A stretch of DNA of 64,000 nucleotides from Prochlorococcus sp. scB243_498I20 (GCA_000635015.1 JFMR01000049.1:1-64000); one strand, 5' to 3'; shown: positions 38,916 through 49,424, numbered from the stretch's first letter. Translations and numbers: made by a program. The notes: generated by a model not told the origin, from the sequence alone.

Positions 38916-39167
38916 TCAAAAAAACTTCAAATTTAAAATCCATATCCAAATAAAAAAAGTACTAAATTTTAATCCCTCTCCAAATAACAATCCAAAAGCG
39001 ATAGGAGGAGAAAATATTAAAAAAAGAATAGAGAATAAACTAAATAACGCAAATGATCCTCTTTTAAAAAAATTCTTTCTTTTTGTTCTTCTTAGATTTT
39101 TTAAAGTATTCCACTCCCATTCGATAAACTTATAGAACTTTTCTGATAACAAAAAAAAATACTTCAT
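38916..39167 (-). CDS. Small membrane protein, 83 aa
   Basis: MKYFFLLSEKFYKFIEWEWN ... SFALFSLFSILFLIFSPPIA. Basic middle (RRTKRKNFFKRG) between hydrophobic stretches. No family recognised. Confidence 0.45.
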   Translation of the reverse strand: MKYFFLLSEKFYKFIEWEWNTLKNLRRTKRKNFFKRGSFALFSLFSILFLIFSPPIAFGLLFGEGLKFSTFFIWIWILNLKFF

Positions 39168-39220
39168 TAATATTTTTAATTTCTATCGGCTTTTCTTATT
39201 TATAAAATTTATTTCACCAG

Positions 39221-39511
39221 TTAGCAATAAACCTTATCCCCTTCTTCAGAAAGATAGTAAATTTTATTTTCTGAACTTACGAAGAAAGTTAATCCCTTAT
39301 ATTGTGATCTTTTAAATTTATCTAATCTAAGTTTGTGTAAATCCCAATTATCAGTACTTATGTCAGGATTAAATTCTTGTTCTTTTAAGAAAGGTACATA
39401 AGTTGGACTAATTGTTGTTTTTTGGGCTAACCCTCTATTCCGTTTTGAATAAAAAAGTAATAAAAATAAAAGTACAAAAAAAAGAATTAATAATATATTT
39501 GTCATTGTCAA
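39221..39511 (-). CDS. Membrane-anchored hypothetical protein, 96 aa
   Basis: MTMTNILLILFFVLLFLLLF is an N-terminal anchor, followed by a soluble domain with YVPFLKEQEFNPDISTDNWD and KGLTFFVSSENKIYYLSEEG, a likely small beta-rich fold. Unknown. Confidence 0.55.
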   Translation of the reverse strand: MTMTNILLILFFVLLFLLLFYSKRNRGLAQKTTISPTYVPFLKEQEFNPDISTDNWDLHKLRLDKFKRSQYKGLTFFVSSENKIYYLSEEGDKVYC

Positions 39512-39646
39512 TTTTTCTAATTTGAAAACTTTATTTGGAAAATCAAGAACTTTTCACAATAAATTTCTTAGTAAGTAAAAAATCCTATTTTTATATTCTT
39601 GTATTTTTGAATACTTATCAAGGGGTTACCTAAATCAGATTATAAA

Positions 39647-39808
39647 ATGAGTCGCATTTTCAACATGACTCAAAATTCCATGAATACTCCTTATGCAAAA
39701 AGAGTAGCTGAAAAATTTAGAGAGGCTCAAAACTATTTAAAAACAAATGGTTTTAGTAGATCAACTAAACATTTACTGGAAGATATTGAAAATTCTGTTG
39801 AAAAATAA
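39647..39808 (+). CDS. Small soluble protein, 53 aa
   Basis: MSRIFNMTQNSMNTPYAKRV ... LKTNGFSRSTKHLLEDIENS. In-frame ATGs exist at codons 7 and 12; the true start is uncertain. Ends in a TAATG overlap with a membrane micro-gene. Confidence 0.5.
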   Translation: MSRIFNMTQNSMNTPYAKRVAEKFREAQNYLKTNGFSRSTKHLLEDIENSVEK

Positions 39809-39933
39809 TGCCTATACCCCCTTACTTACCACAACTACAATATGGCTACGATGATGGCTTTACAACCATTGTTTTTGGGTTGATAGGCAGTTGCTTAGGA
39901 TGTATCTTAATTTTATTAATTTCTTTTTTTTAA
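39808..39933 (+). CDS. Single-span membrane micro-protein, 41 aa
   Basis: MPIPPYLPQLQYGYDDGFTT then IVFGLIGSCLGCILILLISF. A Pro/Tyr-rich N-terminus and one C-terminal helix with two Cys. Starts by TAATG overlap with the 53-aa gene, so the pair is coupled. Confidence 0.5.
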   Translation: MPIPPYLPQLQYGYDDGFTTIVFGLIGSCLGCILILLISFF

Positions 39934-39974
39934 TTTAAATTCAAAAAGCAGAATAGTAAGCCTTAAGAGACTTA

Positions 39975-41066
39975 CTAAACGTTAAATAAGAACTCCATTA
40001 CATCACCTTCGTTTACAATATATTCCTTACCTTCACTTCTTAAAAGACCTTTAGTTTTTGCATTGGAAATTGAACCTGAATCAATTAAATTTTGATACGA
40101 AATAGTCTGAGCTCTTATAAATCCTTTTTCAAAATCAGTATGAATTACTCCTGCTGCCTGAGGAGCAGTCATCCCATCTTTTATTGTCCAAGCTTTTGTC
40201 TCCTTTTCTCCGGTAGTGAAATAAGTTTTTAATCCCAATAATTTATATGTTGATCTAATTAAAGAACTTAATCCCCCTTCTTCTACTCCTAAGCCAATAA
40301 GGTAGTCTTTTTTATCTTCTGGTTCTAACTCTATTAATTCAGATTCGACTTGCGCTGATATTTTTATACATTCTGTATTTTCATTGCTTGCAAAACTCTG
40401 AACTGTTGATGAAAAATCATTACCTTCAGCTAAATCATTTTCATTCAAATTAGTTGCGTAAATAATTGGTTTAGCAGTAAGGAAGCCTAATTGCTTAATT
40501 ATTAAATTTTCTTCTTCATTCAAAGATATTGATCTAACTGAAAGGCCTTTCTCTAGCTCTTCTTCAATTTTTTCTAGTAAGGTATCTTCTTTAGCTGCCT
40601 CTTTACTAGTTCTAACCTGTTTTTTAATTCTTTCTCTTCTTTTTTGGAGTTGAGATAAATCAGCTAAATTCAATTCCAGATTAATTATCTCAATGTCATC
40701 CAAGGGATCTACCTTTCCAGAAACATGAATTACATCACTATCTTCAAAGCACCTTACAACATGAACTATTGCATCAACCTCCCTAATATTTGATAAAAAT
40801 TTATTTCCCAAACCTTCGCCTTTACTAGCTCCTTTTACTAGTCCTGCGATATCTACAAATTCAATTTTTGTTGGGATAATATTTTGGCTAGAACTCAAGT
40901 TACCTAACTCTTGCAACCTTTGATCTGGGACCGAAACTATGCCTTTATTAGGTTCTATAGTACAAAAGGGGAAATTAGCCGCTTGGGCTTTAGCATTTTC
41001 TACAAGTGCATTAAATAGGGTTGATTTTCCAACATTTGGTAATCCAATAATACCTGCTTTTAACAT
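39975..41066 (-). CDS. ychF: Ribosome-associated ATPase YchF (OLA1 family)
   Basis: 363 residues. P-loop GLPNVGKST near residue 8, DIAGLVKGASKGEGLGNKF (G3 and switch), and the NxxE-type specificity motif NLNEND near 204, which makes the Obg-like protein prefer ATP. The C-terminal TGS domain (TYFTTGEKETKAWTI ... LLRSEGKEY) is intact. It acts on ribosomes and in redox stress. First gene of the core region; minus strand, monocistronic. Confidence 0.97.
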   Translation of the reverse strand: MLKAGIIGLPNVGKSTLFNALVENAKAQAANFPFCTIEPNKGIVSVPDQRLQELGNLSSSQNIIPTKIEFVDIAGLVKGASKGEGLGNKFLSNIREVDAIVHVVRCFEDSDVIHVSGKVDPLDDIEIINLELNLADLSQLQKRRERIKKQVRTSKEAAKEDTLLEKIEEELEKGLSVRSISLNEEENLIIKQLGFLTAKPIIYATNLNENDLAEGNDFSSTVQSFASNENTECIKISAQVESELIELEPEDKKDYLIGLGVEEGGLSSLIRSTYKLLGLKTYFTTGEKETKAWTIKDGMTAPQAAGVIHTDFEKGFIRAQTISYQNLIDSGSISNAKTKGLLRSEGKEYIVNEGDVMEFLFNV

Positions 41067-41210
41067 TTGAAAAAAATTATGGAAAAATTATTAAGAAAAC
41101 ATCTTCTAGTAATATAGTATTTACTTAACCAATCTTGGATAAGTTAATTATAATCGTCGTGATTATTTATTTAGTTCCTAAATATTCTCTACTTCTGCTT
41201 TTAAAAAGAA

Positions 41211-42272
41211 ATGTTTGATTTAATAAAAAAAAATATAAATCTAAGAAGTGGAATTATATTGCTTTCTCTAGCTATATTTTTCGTTTTTATAACCAATTCC
41301 TTCAAGAAAAATAAGTCAAAAGATATTTCTGATTTTGTAGTTCAAGTTGAAAAAGGAATCCTCTCAGATTCAATTAATACTAGTGGTGAGGTAAAAGCAA
41401 TAAGGACAAGCAATATTGGGCCTCGGAAGCAAGGCGTAATAAAAGAAATCAAAGTAGATGAGGGCGATCTTGTAAAAAAAGATCAGGTTTTAGCTTCTCT
41501 TGATGATGAAGACTTTATCTATAAAATTGAAGAACTTGAATTAAATGTAGAAAAACAAAAATCTGAATTTTTAAGAAGGGAATATTTATATCAAGAAGGC
41601 GCGGTAAGTAAAGAAGACTATGAAAGTTATAAAAATAACTACAACATTAGTAGTGCAAAACTTAATGATGCAAAAGCTGAAAAAAGTTTCTATCTAATTA
41701 AAGCTCCTTATGGAGGAAAGATAACTGCAAAATATGCTGAAATAGGATCTTATGTCACACCAAGTACAAACTTAAGTTCAGACCCTAAAACCAAAAACTT
41801 TATTTTTGAACTATCAGAGGGCCTAGAAATTGTTGCTAAAGTTCCTGAGAGTGACATTGGCAGAATAAAAATAGGTCAAGAAGCCTCAGTAAGAATCGAG
41901 GCTTATCCCTCAAAAAAATATAGTGCCATAGTTAAAAAAATAGCTACAAGAGCTGTAAAAGATAATAATGTAACCTCATTCGAAGTAACTTTAAATTTTA
42001 AAGATATTTCTGGAGAAATTAAAATTGGAATGACTGCAGATCTTGAATTTAGAGTCGAAGGGAATGAAGAAAAAATCCTAGTACCAACAGTTTCTATTGT
42101 CACTGAAAAAGGTGAAAAAGGAATTTTGAAAGTTGATAAAAACAATTCTCCCAAATTTGAAAAAATCGAAATTGGTATTAGTAGTGGAAATAAAACTTCA
42201 GTAATTGATGGATTAGAACCTGGAGAGCAAATCTTTATTGATATTCCACCATGGGCTAAGAAGAGAAAATGA
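41211..42272 (+). CDS. Membrane-fusion (HlyD/RND periplasmic adaptor) protein
   Basis: 353 residues. An N-terminal helix (GIILLSLAIFFVFITNSF), a lipoyl-like half (IKEIKVDEGDLVKKDQVLAS), a coiled-coil (~90-140), the second lipoyl half (YLIKAPYGGKITAKYAEIGS) and a beta-barrel domain. Such proteins link an inner-membrane ABC or RND exporter to an outer channel. The exporter is not adjacent. polA overlaps its stop by 4 bases. Confidence 0.85.
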   Translation: MFDLIKKNINLRSGIILLSLAIFFVFITNSFKKNKSKDISDFVVQVEKGILSDSINTSGEVKAIRTSNIGPRKQGVIKEIKVDEGDLVKKDQVLASLDDEDFIYKIEELELNVEKQKSEFLRREYLYQEGAVSKEDYESYKNNYNISSAKLNDAKAEKSFYLIKAPYGGKITAKYAEIGSYVTPSTNLSSDPKTKNFIFELSEGLEIVAKVPESDIGRIKIGQEASVRIEAYPSKKYSAIVKKIATRAVKDNNVTSFEVTLNFKDISGEIKIGMTADLEFRVEGNEEKILVPTVSIVTEKGEKGILKVDKNNSPKFEKIEIGISSGNKTSVIDGLEPGEQIFIDIPPWAKKRK

Positions 42273-45199
42273 GTTTAAAATCTGAAAACTCTAAAAAACC
42301 AATTTTACTTTTAGTCGATGGCCACTCACTTGCTTTTAGAAGCTTCTATGCATTTAGCAAAGGGATTGATGGAGGTTTAACTACCAAAGACGGATTTCCA
42401 ACAAGTGTCACTTATGGATTTCTAAAAAGCCTTCTGGATAATTGTAAAAATATTAGTCCTGAGGGTGTTTGTATTACTTTTGATACCGAAAAACCTACTT
42501 TCAGACATGAATTAGATCCAAATTATAAGGCCAATAGAGATGTAGCACCAGATGTTTTTTTTCAGGATATTGAACAACTAGAAATCATTTTAGAAGAAAG
42601 CCTTAATTTACCAATTTTTAAATCTCCAGGATACGAAGCAGATGATCTCCTAGGCACAATTGCAAATGATGCTTCTTCTAAAGGATGGTGCGTGAATATT
42701 CTTTCTGGAGATAGGGACTTATTTCAATTAGTAGATGATCAAAAAGATATTTATGTACTTTATATGGGTGGTGGTCCATATGCGAAAAGTGGAAATCCAA
42801 CTCTTATGAATGAAAATGGAGTAAAAGAAAAATTAGGTGTTGCGCCAGAAAGAGTAGTTGATCTCAAAGCCCTAACTGGTGATAGTTCTGATAATATTCC
42901 AGGTATTAAAGGAGTAGGGCCAAAAACTGCAATTAATCTACTAAAAGAGAACGATACGCTTGATGGAATCTATCAGGCTTTGGACAAGATTCAGCAGAAC
43001 AACGATAAGAAATATAAAGGATTCATCAAAGGTTCAGTTATAGAAAAGCTCAGAAACGATAAACATAATGCTTTTCTTTCCAGGGATTTAGCAAAAATAA
43101 ATACTGAGGTGCCTTTAATTTTAAGTAACGGTTATGAATTAAAAAATATAAATCAAGAACTACTTTCAGAGTCACTGAAAAAATTAGAACTATCAACACT
43201 ACTTAGACAAATTGATATTTTCAATTCAACTTTCAGCAAAGGTGGTTTTGACAAAAATAATGTAGCTAAAGAGGAGGAGAAGTCACCAAAAGTCGCAGGC
43301 AATAATGAATTAGAAAATAGTGAAAATAAAATCCCTAAAATCAACGTAACTGTTGTAAATGATTTCGAATTACTTGACAAATTAATTCAAAGATTAGACA
43401 AGACTAATCAAATAGTTTCTTTAGATACAGAGACCAATAGTTTGAATCCAATCGATGCGGAACTTGTTGGGATAGGGTTATGTCTTGGAGAAGAAAATGA
43501 TGATTTATTTTATATACCTCTTGGTCATCAAACAAAAAAGGAGACCCCCAATCAATTATCAATTGAAGATGTTTTCTCAAAGCTTAGAAATTGGATAGAA
43601 GATCCAAAAAAAGAAAAGGCACTCCAAAATTCTAAATTTGATAGACAAATATTTTTTAATCATGGACTTGATCTTAAAGGCGTAACCTTTGACACCTTGT
43701 TAGCAGACTACCTTCTCAATAATCAGGAGAAACATGGGTTAAGTGAAATTAGTTTTAGATTATTTGGATTTAAGCCTCCTTCATTTAAGGAGACAGTTGG
43801 AAAAAATAAAGACTTTTCATTTGTTGATATTGATGAAGCAAGTATTTACTGCGGTTATGATGTTTTTCTAACTTTTAAGATTGTCAAAATTTTTAAAGAA
43901 AGTTTTTCAAAGGAAAAAGATGAATTAATCAAATTGTTCGAAGAAATCGAGCTCCCTTTAGAGCCGGTATTGTCCCAAATGGAAATAAATGGCATAACCA
44001 TCGACATCCCTTATTTGGATAAACTCTCAAAAGAATTAAAAAGTACCTTAGAAGATATTGAAAGTAAAGTTTATGAGTTAGCAGATGAGAGTTTCAATCT
44101 ATCTTCACCAAAACAACTTGGTGAGATCTTGTTTGAAAAATTAAATTTGGATAAGAAAAAATCACGGAAGACAAAAACAGGATGGAGCACAGATGCAGTA
44201 GTTCTGGAAAGATTAGTCGACGAACATGAAATAATCCAATATTTAATAAAACATAGAACTCTTAGCAAATTACTTAGCACCTATATTGATGCTCTTCCAA
44301 ATCTTATTAACGAAAAGACAGGCAGAGTTCATACAAACTTTAATCAAGCTGCTACAGCGACTGGGAGACTAAGTAGTAGCAATCCTAATCTTCAAAATAT
44401 CCCTATTAGGACTGAATTTAGTAGGAGAATCAGAAAAGCATTCTTGCCTGAAAAAAATTGGAAACTTTTATCAGCTGATTATTCTCAGATCGAATTAAGA
44501 ATACTCGCTCACTTAGCGGATGAAGAAATACTAATAAATGCATTTCATAAAAATGATGACATTCATTCTTTGACTGCAAGATTAATTTTTGAGAAAGAAG
44601 AAATTTCTTCTGATGAGAGGAGAGTTGGGAAAACAATAAATTTCGGAGTTATCTATGGTATGGGAATTAAAAAGTTTGCACGTTCTACAGGAGTAAGTAC
44701 TCCAGAAGCAAAAGAATTCCTAATAAAATATAAAGAAAGATATTCAAAAATTTTCAAATTTCTTGAACTTCAAGAAAGGCTTGCCTTGTCAAAAGGTTAT
44801 GTAAAAACAATTTTTGGTAGAAAGAGAGAATTTAAGTTTGATAAAAATGGACTAGGAAGACTAATTGGAAAAGATCCTTACGAAATTGACTTGCAATCCG
44901 CAAGAAGAGCTGGCATGGAAGCACAGTCACTAAGAGCTGCAGCCAATGCCCCAATTCAGGGTTCAAGTGCAGATATTATTAAAATTGCAATGGTTCAACT
45001 AAATAAAAAATTCATAGAAATGAATGTTCCAGCAAAAATGCTTTTACAAGTACATGATGAATTATTGTTTGAAGTTGAACCAGATTCTTTGGATATTACT
45101 ACGAAATTAGTAAAGAAGACTATGGAAGATTGTGTAAAATTAAATGTGCCTCTTTTAGTTGATATTGGAATTGGAGACAATTGGATGGAGACAAAATAA
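42269..45199 (+). CDS. polA: DNA polymerase I
   Basis: 976 residues. 5'-3' exonuclease domain at ~10-320 (VDGHSLAFRSFYAF, GYEADDLLGTIA, GDSSDNIPGIKGVG). The 3'-5' exonuclease-like domain at ~350-560 keeps SLDTETNSL and YCGYDVFLTF. Polymerase domain at ~600-976 has TATGRLSSSNPNLQNIPIR (motif around A), SADYSQIELRILAHLA, RRVGKTINFGVIYG (O-helix) and QVHDELLFEV (motif C). Fills gaps after Okazaki and repair processing. ATGA overlap with the upstream gene. Confidence 0.98.
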   Translation: MSLKSENSKKPILLLVDGHSLAFRSFYAFSKGIDGGLTTKDGFPTSVTYGFLKSLLDNCKNISPEGVCITFDTEKPTFRHELDPNYKANRDVAPDVFFQDIEQLEIILEESLNLPIFKSPGYEADDLLGTIANDASSKGWCVNILSGDRDLFQLVDDQKDIYVLYMGGGPYAKSGNPTLMNENGVKEKLGVAPERVVDLKALTGDSSDNIPGIKGVGPKTAINLLKENDTLDGIYQALDKIQQNNDKKYKGFIKGSVIEKLRNDKHNAFLSRDLAKINTEVPLILSNGYELKNINQELLSESLKKLELSTLLRQIDIFNSTFSKGGFDKNNVAKEEEKSPKVAGNNELENSENKIPKINVTVVNDFELLDKLIQRLDKTNQIVSLDTETNSLNPIDAELVGIGLCLGEENDDLFYIPLGHQTKKETPNQLSIEDVFSKLRNWIEDPKKEKALQNSKFDRQIFFNHGLDLKGVTFDTLLADYLLNNQEKHGLSEISFRLFGFKPPSFKETVGKNKDFSFVDIDEASIYCGYDVFLTFKIVKIFKESFSKEKDELIKLFEEIELPLEPVLSQMEINGITIDIPYLDKLSKELKSTLEDIESKVYELADESFNLSSPKQLGEILFEKLNLDKKKSRKTKTGWSTDAVVLERLVDEHEIIQYLIKHRTLSKLLSTYIDALPNLINEKTGRVHTNFNQAATATGRLSSSNPNLQNIPIRTEFSRRIRKAFLPEKNWKLLSADYSQIELRILAHLADEEILINAFHKNDDIHSLTARLIFEKEEISSDERRVGKTINFGVIYGMGIKKFARSTGVSTPEAKEFLIKYKERYSKIFKFLELQERLALSKGYVKTIFGRKREFKFDKNGLGRLIGKDPYEIDLQSARRAGMEAQSLRAAANAPIQGSSADIIKIAMVQLNKKFIEMNVPAKMLLQVHDELLFEVEPDSLDITTKLVKKTMEDCVKLNVPLLVDIGIGDNWMETK

Positions 45200-45223
45200 A
45201 CCTTATGAAATACTTATTTTAAG

Positions 45224-46693
45224 ATGATCAAACTTTTTAATACTTTAAGCAAAAAAGTTGAGGTTTTTAAGCCTATTGATGATGTAGTAAAAATTTATTG
45301 TTGTGGGGTAACTGTTTATGATTTATGTCATCTTGGTCATGCCAGAAGTTATATCGCTTGGGATGTATTGAGAAGATTTTTAATTTACAGTGATTTCAAA
45401 GTGAAGTATGTTCAAAATTTTACAGATATTGATGACAAGATCTTAAAAAGAGCGAAAGAAGAAAGCAGTTCAATGAAGGAAGTTTCTGAAAAGAATATCG
45501 TTGAATTTCATAAAGATATGGATTCTTTAGGGATAATGCGTCCGGATAGCATGCCCAGAGCAACGAATCATATATGCAATATCTGCTCCTTCATAACAAT
45601 CCTTGAGGACAAAGGTTTTGCATACTCTAGGGATGGAGACGTTTATTATTCTGTTTTCAAAAATAAAAATTATGGAAAGCTAAGTAATCAAAATTTACAT
45701 GAACAAAATATCAATCAGCAAGGAAGAATGGAAAATGAGGAAAATAGTAAAAAACTTAATCCGCAAGATTTTGCGCTATGGAAAAAAGCTAAAAATGATG
45801 AACCATTTTTTGATTCGCCATGGGGTAAAGGTAGGCCAGGATGGCATATTGAATGTTCGGCGATGGTTAAAGATGAATTAGGAGATACTATCGATATCCA
45901 TTTAGGTGGTTCTGATTTAATTTTTCCTCATCATGAGAATGAAATCGCCCAATCAGAAGCAGCTAATGGCAAAAAGCTAGCGAACTATTGGTTACACAAT
46001 GGGATGGTCAATGTAAATGGACAAAAAATGAGTAAATCCCTTAAAAATTTTAAAACTATCAGAGAGCTAATTAAGTCAGGTGTAAGCCCTATGACTTTGC
46101 GATATTTTGTTATGACTGTGAATTATAGAAAACCACTTGATTTTACTGAAGATGCTTTAAGGAGTGCTTCAGAAGCTTGGAAAAATATTAATGTAGCCCT
46201 TTCTTTTATGGAACTTACAAAAGGTGTTTTTAGATCTATTGATAAAGATGAATCTATCGAAGAAGAATATAAAGAGAAAATAAGTTTTGAATTATCTCAA
46301 AAAAAGCTTAAATTTTCTGAGGCCCTAGGAAATGACCTCAATACAGCAGGTGCTATTGCAATTATTTACGATTTAGCGAAACCATTAAAAAACTTTTTAA
46401 ACCAATTTCAAAGGGTTGAAGGTTTTAAAATAGACCAAAATGAAAAATTCTTTCTACTTGAGAATTTTAAAACTCTTGCAAAGTTGACTGAGGTAATTGG
46501 TCTTAAAAAAGAAGTTTTAGTAAAAGAAAGTAAAATAACAGAAGAAGAAATTTCATCTCTTATTAATGAAAGATTGAAAGCAAAAATGGAAAAGAATTAT
46601 GCGAAGGCCGATGAAATAAGAAATTTGTTAAAAGAAAAAGGTATTGAACTTATTGATCAATCAAAGGAAATAACAACATGGATAAGGGTCTAA
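45224..46693 (+). CDS. cysS: Cysteinyl-tRNA synthetase
   Basis: 489 residues. Class I signature YDLCHLGHARSYIAWDVL (HIGH variant), zinc-binding Cys at CCGVTVYD and GWHIECSAM, the HHENEIAQSEA region, and KMSKS in NGQKMSKSLKNF near residue 270. Charges tRNA-Cys. 24 bases after polA on the same strand. Full length. Confidence 0.98.
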   Translation: MIKLFNTLSKKVEVFKPIDDVVKIYCCGVTVYDLCHLGHARSYIAWDVLRRFLIYSDFKVKYVQNFTDIDDKILKRAKEESSSMKEVSEKNIVEFHKDMDSLGIMRPDSMPRATNHICNICSFITILEDKGFAYSRDGDVYYSVFKNKNYGKLSNQNLHEQNINQQGRMENEENSKKLNPQDFALWKKAKNDEPFFDSPWGKGRPGWHIECSAMVKDELGDTIDIHLGGSDLIFPHHENEIAQSEAANGKKLANYWLHNGMVNVNGQKMSKSLKNFKTIRELIKSGVSPMTLRYFVMTVNYRKPLDFTEDALRSASEAWKNINVALSFMELTKGVFRSIDKDESIEEEYKEKISFELSQKKLKFSEALGNDLNTAGAIAIIYDLAKPLKNFLNQFQRVEGFKIDQNEKFFLLENFKTLAKLTEVIGLKKEVLVKESKITEEEISSLINERLKAKMEKNYAKADEIRNLLKEKGIELIDQSKEITTWIRV

Positions 46694-46775
46694 ATTTTAA
46701 GAAAAAAACCAATTTGAAATTTTTGTTTTTTAAATACACCTTTAAATGGGAAGATATTAGAAATATCAGAGAAAA

Positions 46776-48005
46776 TTGAAATACATTACTGTGCTCGGTT
46801 CTACTGGTTCAATAGGGACTCAAACTCTCGAAATTGCTAGTGAGCAGCCTGATAAGTTTAAAGCCGTAGCTCTTTCTGCAGGAAGAAATATTAATTTATT
46901 AACTGAACAAGTTAAAACACATACACCAGAGGTAGTTGCAATTGAGGATGAAAGCCTTATAGAAGATTTAAAAGATAATATTAATAACTTAGATTTGAAT
47001 GATTCTCCCTTAATTTTAGGTGGAAAGCAGGGGATTAACGCAGTTGCAGCATGGGATAAGGCAGATACTGTGGTAACAGGGATAGTAGGCTGTGCAGGCT
47101 TAATTCCAACAATGTCAGCAATTAATGCGGGGAAAAATATTGCACTTGCTAACAAAGAAACTTTAATTGCGGCAGGACCAATTGTTATTCCTGCATTAAA
47201 GAAAAATAATAGTAGTCTTTTACCTGCAGATTCAGAACACTCTGCTATCTTTCAATGTTTACAAGGATTACCTAATTATGAAAATGCAGATTTTTCAACA
47301 GGAGAGATGCCTAAAGGTTTAAAAGCCATACACTTAACAGCTTCTGGTGGTGCTTTCAGAGATTGGGCCGTTGAGGATTTAAAGCATGTCACAGTGGAAG
47401 ATGCGACTTCACATCCTAATTGGGATATGGGAAAAAAAATAACTGTAGATTCTGCAACTCTTATGAATAAAGGATTAGAAGTTATAGAAGCTCATTATTT
47501 ATTTGGGACCTCTTACGAAAATATCGAAATAGTTATTCACCCTCAAAGTATTATTCATTCAATGATTGAGATGGAGGATTCTTCAGTATTAGCTCAATTA
47601 GGTTGGCCAGATATGAAGCTACCTATTTTATATGCGATGAGTTGGCCTGAAAGATTTAAAACAAATTGGAAAAGATTAAACCTAAGTGAAATTGGAAAAT
47701 TAACTTTTAAAGAGCCAGACGAGTTTAAATATCCATGTATGGGACTTGCCTATGCCGCAGGAAAATCTTCTGGAACTATGCCTGCAGTCTTAAATGCTGC
47801 TAATGAAATGGCTGTTGAGCAATTCCTAAAAGAAAAAATTTCTTTTCAAGAAATTCCAACATTTATAAGTAAAGCTTGTGAATCACATATGAAGAATTTG
47901 AATTTGAGTCCAGAATTAGAAGATATTCTTGAAGTAGACAATTGGGCCAGACTTTTTGTTAAGCAAGAAATTAAAAAAGGGAAAAAATACGTAAGTATTG
48001 GATAA
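46776..48005 (+). CDS. dxr: 1-deoxy-D-xylulose-5-phosphate reductoisomerase
   Basis: 409 residues from a TTG start. NADPH-binding [12 protein letters not shown] near residue 8, metal/substrate motifs [13 protein letters not shown] and [10 protein letters not shown], and [20 protein letters not shown] are all present. Second step of the MEP isoprenoid pathway, which feeds carotenoids and the chlorophyll tail. Followed after 2 bases by a ferredoxin-like gene that may share its transcript. Confidence 0.97.
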   Translation: MKYITVLGSTGSIGTQTLEIASEQPDKFKAVALSAGRNINLLTEQVKTHTPEVVAIEDESLIEDLKDNINNLDLNDSPLILGGKQGINAVAAWDKADTVVTGIVGCAGLIPTMSAINAGKNIALANKETLIAAGPIVIPALKKNNSSLLPADSEHSAIFQCLQGLPNYENADFSTGEMPKGLKAIHLTASGGAFRDWAVEDLKHVTVEDATSHPNWDMGKKITVDSATLMNKGLEVIEAHYLFGTSYENIEIVIHPQSIIHSMIEMEDSSVLAQLGWPDMKLPILYAMSWPERFKTNWKRLNLSEIGKLTFKEPDEFKYPCMGLAYAAGKSSGTMPAVLNAANEMAVEQFLKEKISFQEIPTFISKACESHMKNLNLSPELEDILEVDNWARLFVKQEIKKGKKYVSIG

Positions 48006-48007
48006 AA

Positions 48008-48352
48008 GTGAATATTAAAAAGCATCTTCTACTTTGCGCAACACCTACAAAACAGAAATGCTTTAAAGGCAATGAAGGACAAAAAACATGGGAATGTCTG
48101 AAAAAGACTTTAAAAAAATTTGAGAATGATCCCTCTACAAAAAACGTTCATATATTAAGATCAAAAGCTGACTGTTTAAGGGTATGTAAGAACGGCCCAA
48201 TTCTTCTTATTTGGCCTGATGGTATTTGGTATGAAAAAGTTTCTCCAGAAAAAATTTCAGAAATTTTTACCTCACATATTATTAACGGTAAGCCAATAGA
48301 AAAATGGATTTTTAAAAAAACACCATTTTCAAATAGTCCTACATACTCATAA
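48008..48352 (+). CDS. Thioredoxin-like [2Fe-2S] ferredoxin
   Basis: 114 residues from GTG 48008. Cysteine spacing LLLCATPTKQKCF ... DCLRVCKNGP with IWPDGIWYEKV matches the thioredoxin-fold ferredoxins (C-x7-C ... C-x3-C). An electron carrier; partner unknown. Directly follows dxr, whose MEP pathway partners ispG and ispH need reduced ferredoxin, an attractive but unproven link. Its last 14 bases overlap the convergent hydrolase gene. Confidence 0.8.
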   Translation: MNIKKHLLLCATPTKQKCFKGNEGQKTWECLKKTLKKFENDPSTKNVHILRSKADCLRVCKNGPILLIWPDGIWYEKVSPEKISEIFTSHIINGKPIEKWIFKKTPFSNSPTYS

Positions 48353-49424
48353 ACCAGTTCTTTACGACTTCGTCTGACCAGCAACCATTAATCGAATGAA
48401 AACCATTATGACCTCCTTTTTCAGTTATTAAAATAGTAAATTTATCAATAGATTCTTTTCTTAAATTCAAAGTATCCTTATATGGAACCCAGGGATCATC
48501 CTTTGCATGAATAAAAAGCATTGGAGGTAATTTTTTTATTGAGTTTTGGATTCTAAATATTGGAGAAGCTTTAATATAATAATCCTCTAAAGAATTAAAT
48601 CCCCAACTAGGAGCTGTAAATTTCTGATCAAATTCTCTTATACTTTTTAAATTTCTAATTTTTATTCTTAATTTCTCGTTATCAAGGAGTTTGCCTTCAT
48701 CATTAAATCCATCCCATAACTGATTTTTTAAGCGGTGAAGTAACCATTTTTGGTAGATAGAATTTCTAGGTTTTTCAATACAGAGACTGCATGAAGATAA
48801 ATCTAAAGGGGTACTCACGCAGGCAAGGCCATCTAAAAGTTTTTCTCCTTTGTTTTTATCGTAATCTAAGCAGGCATTTAAAAGAATTGTTCCGCCTAAA
48901 GATAATCCAACTCCGTAAATTGGAAGATTATTCATCTTAATGAGCTTTTTAAATTCTAAGTTAATGAATTTTTTAAAATAATTAATTGCTGAAATAACAT
49001 CACTGGAGCATCTAGCACAATAATTTCCTTTAGCTAAATATCTCGCAGAACCAGATCCTCTTAGATTTAATTTAAGAACTCCAAAACCATTATTTGCTAA
49101 TTTCCTAGATATTCTTCTTAAACCAAAACGTTTAGTTGAGCCCCCTAAACCATGAGTAACGATTACAAAACCCCTAAGTGAGTTTAAGTTTTCAGGTAAT
49201 TCTAAAAAACCTAAAAGATAATCACATTCAAATTTTTTAGAAAGAATTTTGTTAATCGGAAAGAATATTTTTTTATTTTTCTTTGATTTACCAAAATCAA
49301 TAACAAAAGTATCTCTCAAAGTTTGTAAGTCGCCACCTATCCAAGGTAAGACTTCTCGAAATGGCTTATTTTTTACGTAATCTGAAAAACTAAAAGATAT
49401 GCTATTATTTTTCCCCAACTCCAA
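48339..49424 (-). CDS. Alpha/beta hydrolase, YheT family
   Basis: 361 residues. The oxyanion segment FVIVTHGLGGSTKRFGLRRI, the RGSGSA turn, and the nucleophile elbow YGVGLSLGGTILLNA (Ser in G-x-S-x-G) are visible. HAKDDPWVP (acid) and GGHNGF (His) complete the triad. Substrate unknown, perhaps a lipid ester. Its first 20 bases overlap the end of pntB, so it is likely co-transcribed with the pnt genes. Confidence 0.88.
   Translation of the reverse strand: MELGKNNSISFSFSDYVKNKPFREVLPWIGGDLQTLRDTFVIDFGKSKKNKKIFFPINKILSKKFECDYLLGFLELPENLNSLRGFVIVTHGLGGSTKRFGLRRISRKLANNGFGVLKLNLRGSGSARYLAKGNYCARCSSDVISAINYFKKFINLEFKKLIKMNNLPIYGVGLSLGGTILLNACLDYDKNKGEKLLDGLACVSTPLDLSSCSLCIEKPRNSIYQKWLLHRLKNQLWDGFNDEGKLLDNEKLRIKIRNLKSIREFDQKFTAPSWGFNSLEDYYIKASPIFRIQNSIKKLPPMLFIHAKDDPWVPYKDTLNLRKESIDKFTILITEKGGHNGFHSINGCWSDEVVKNWFMSM

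Noticed and set aside
42269..45199. Several frames antisense or shifted within polA, cysS, dxr and psbD/psbC
   Set aside because: Overlap conserved enzymes whose full domain sets are in frame.
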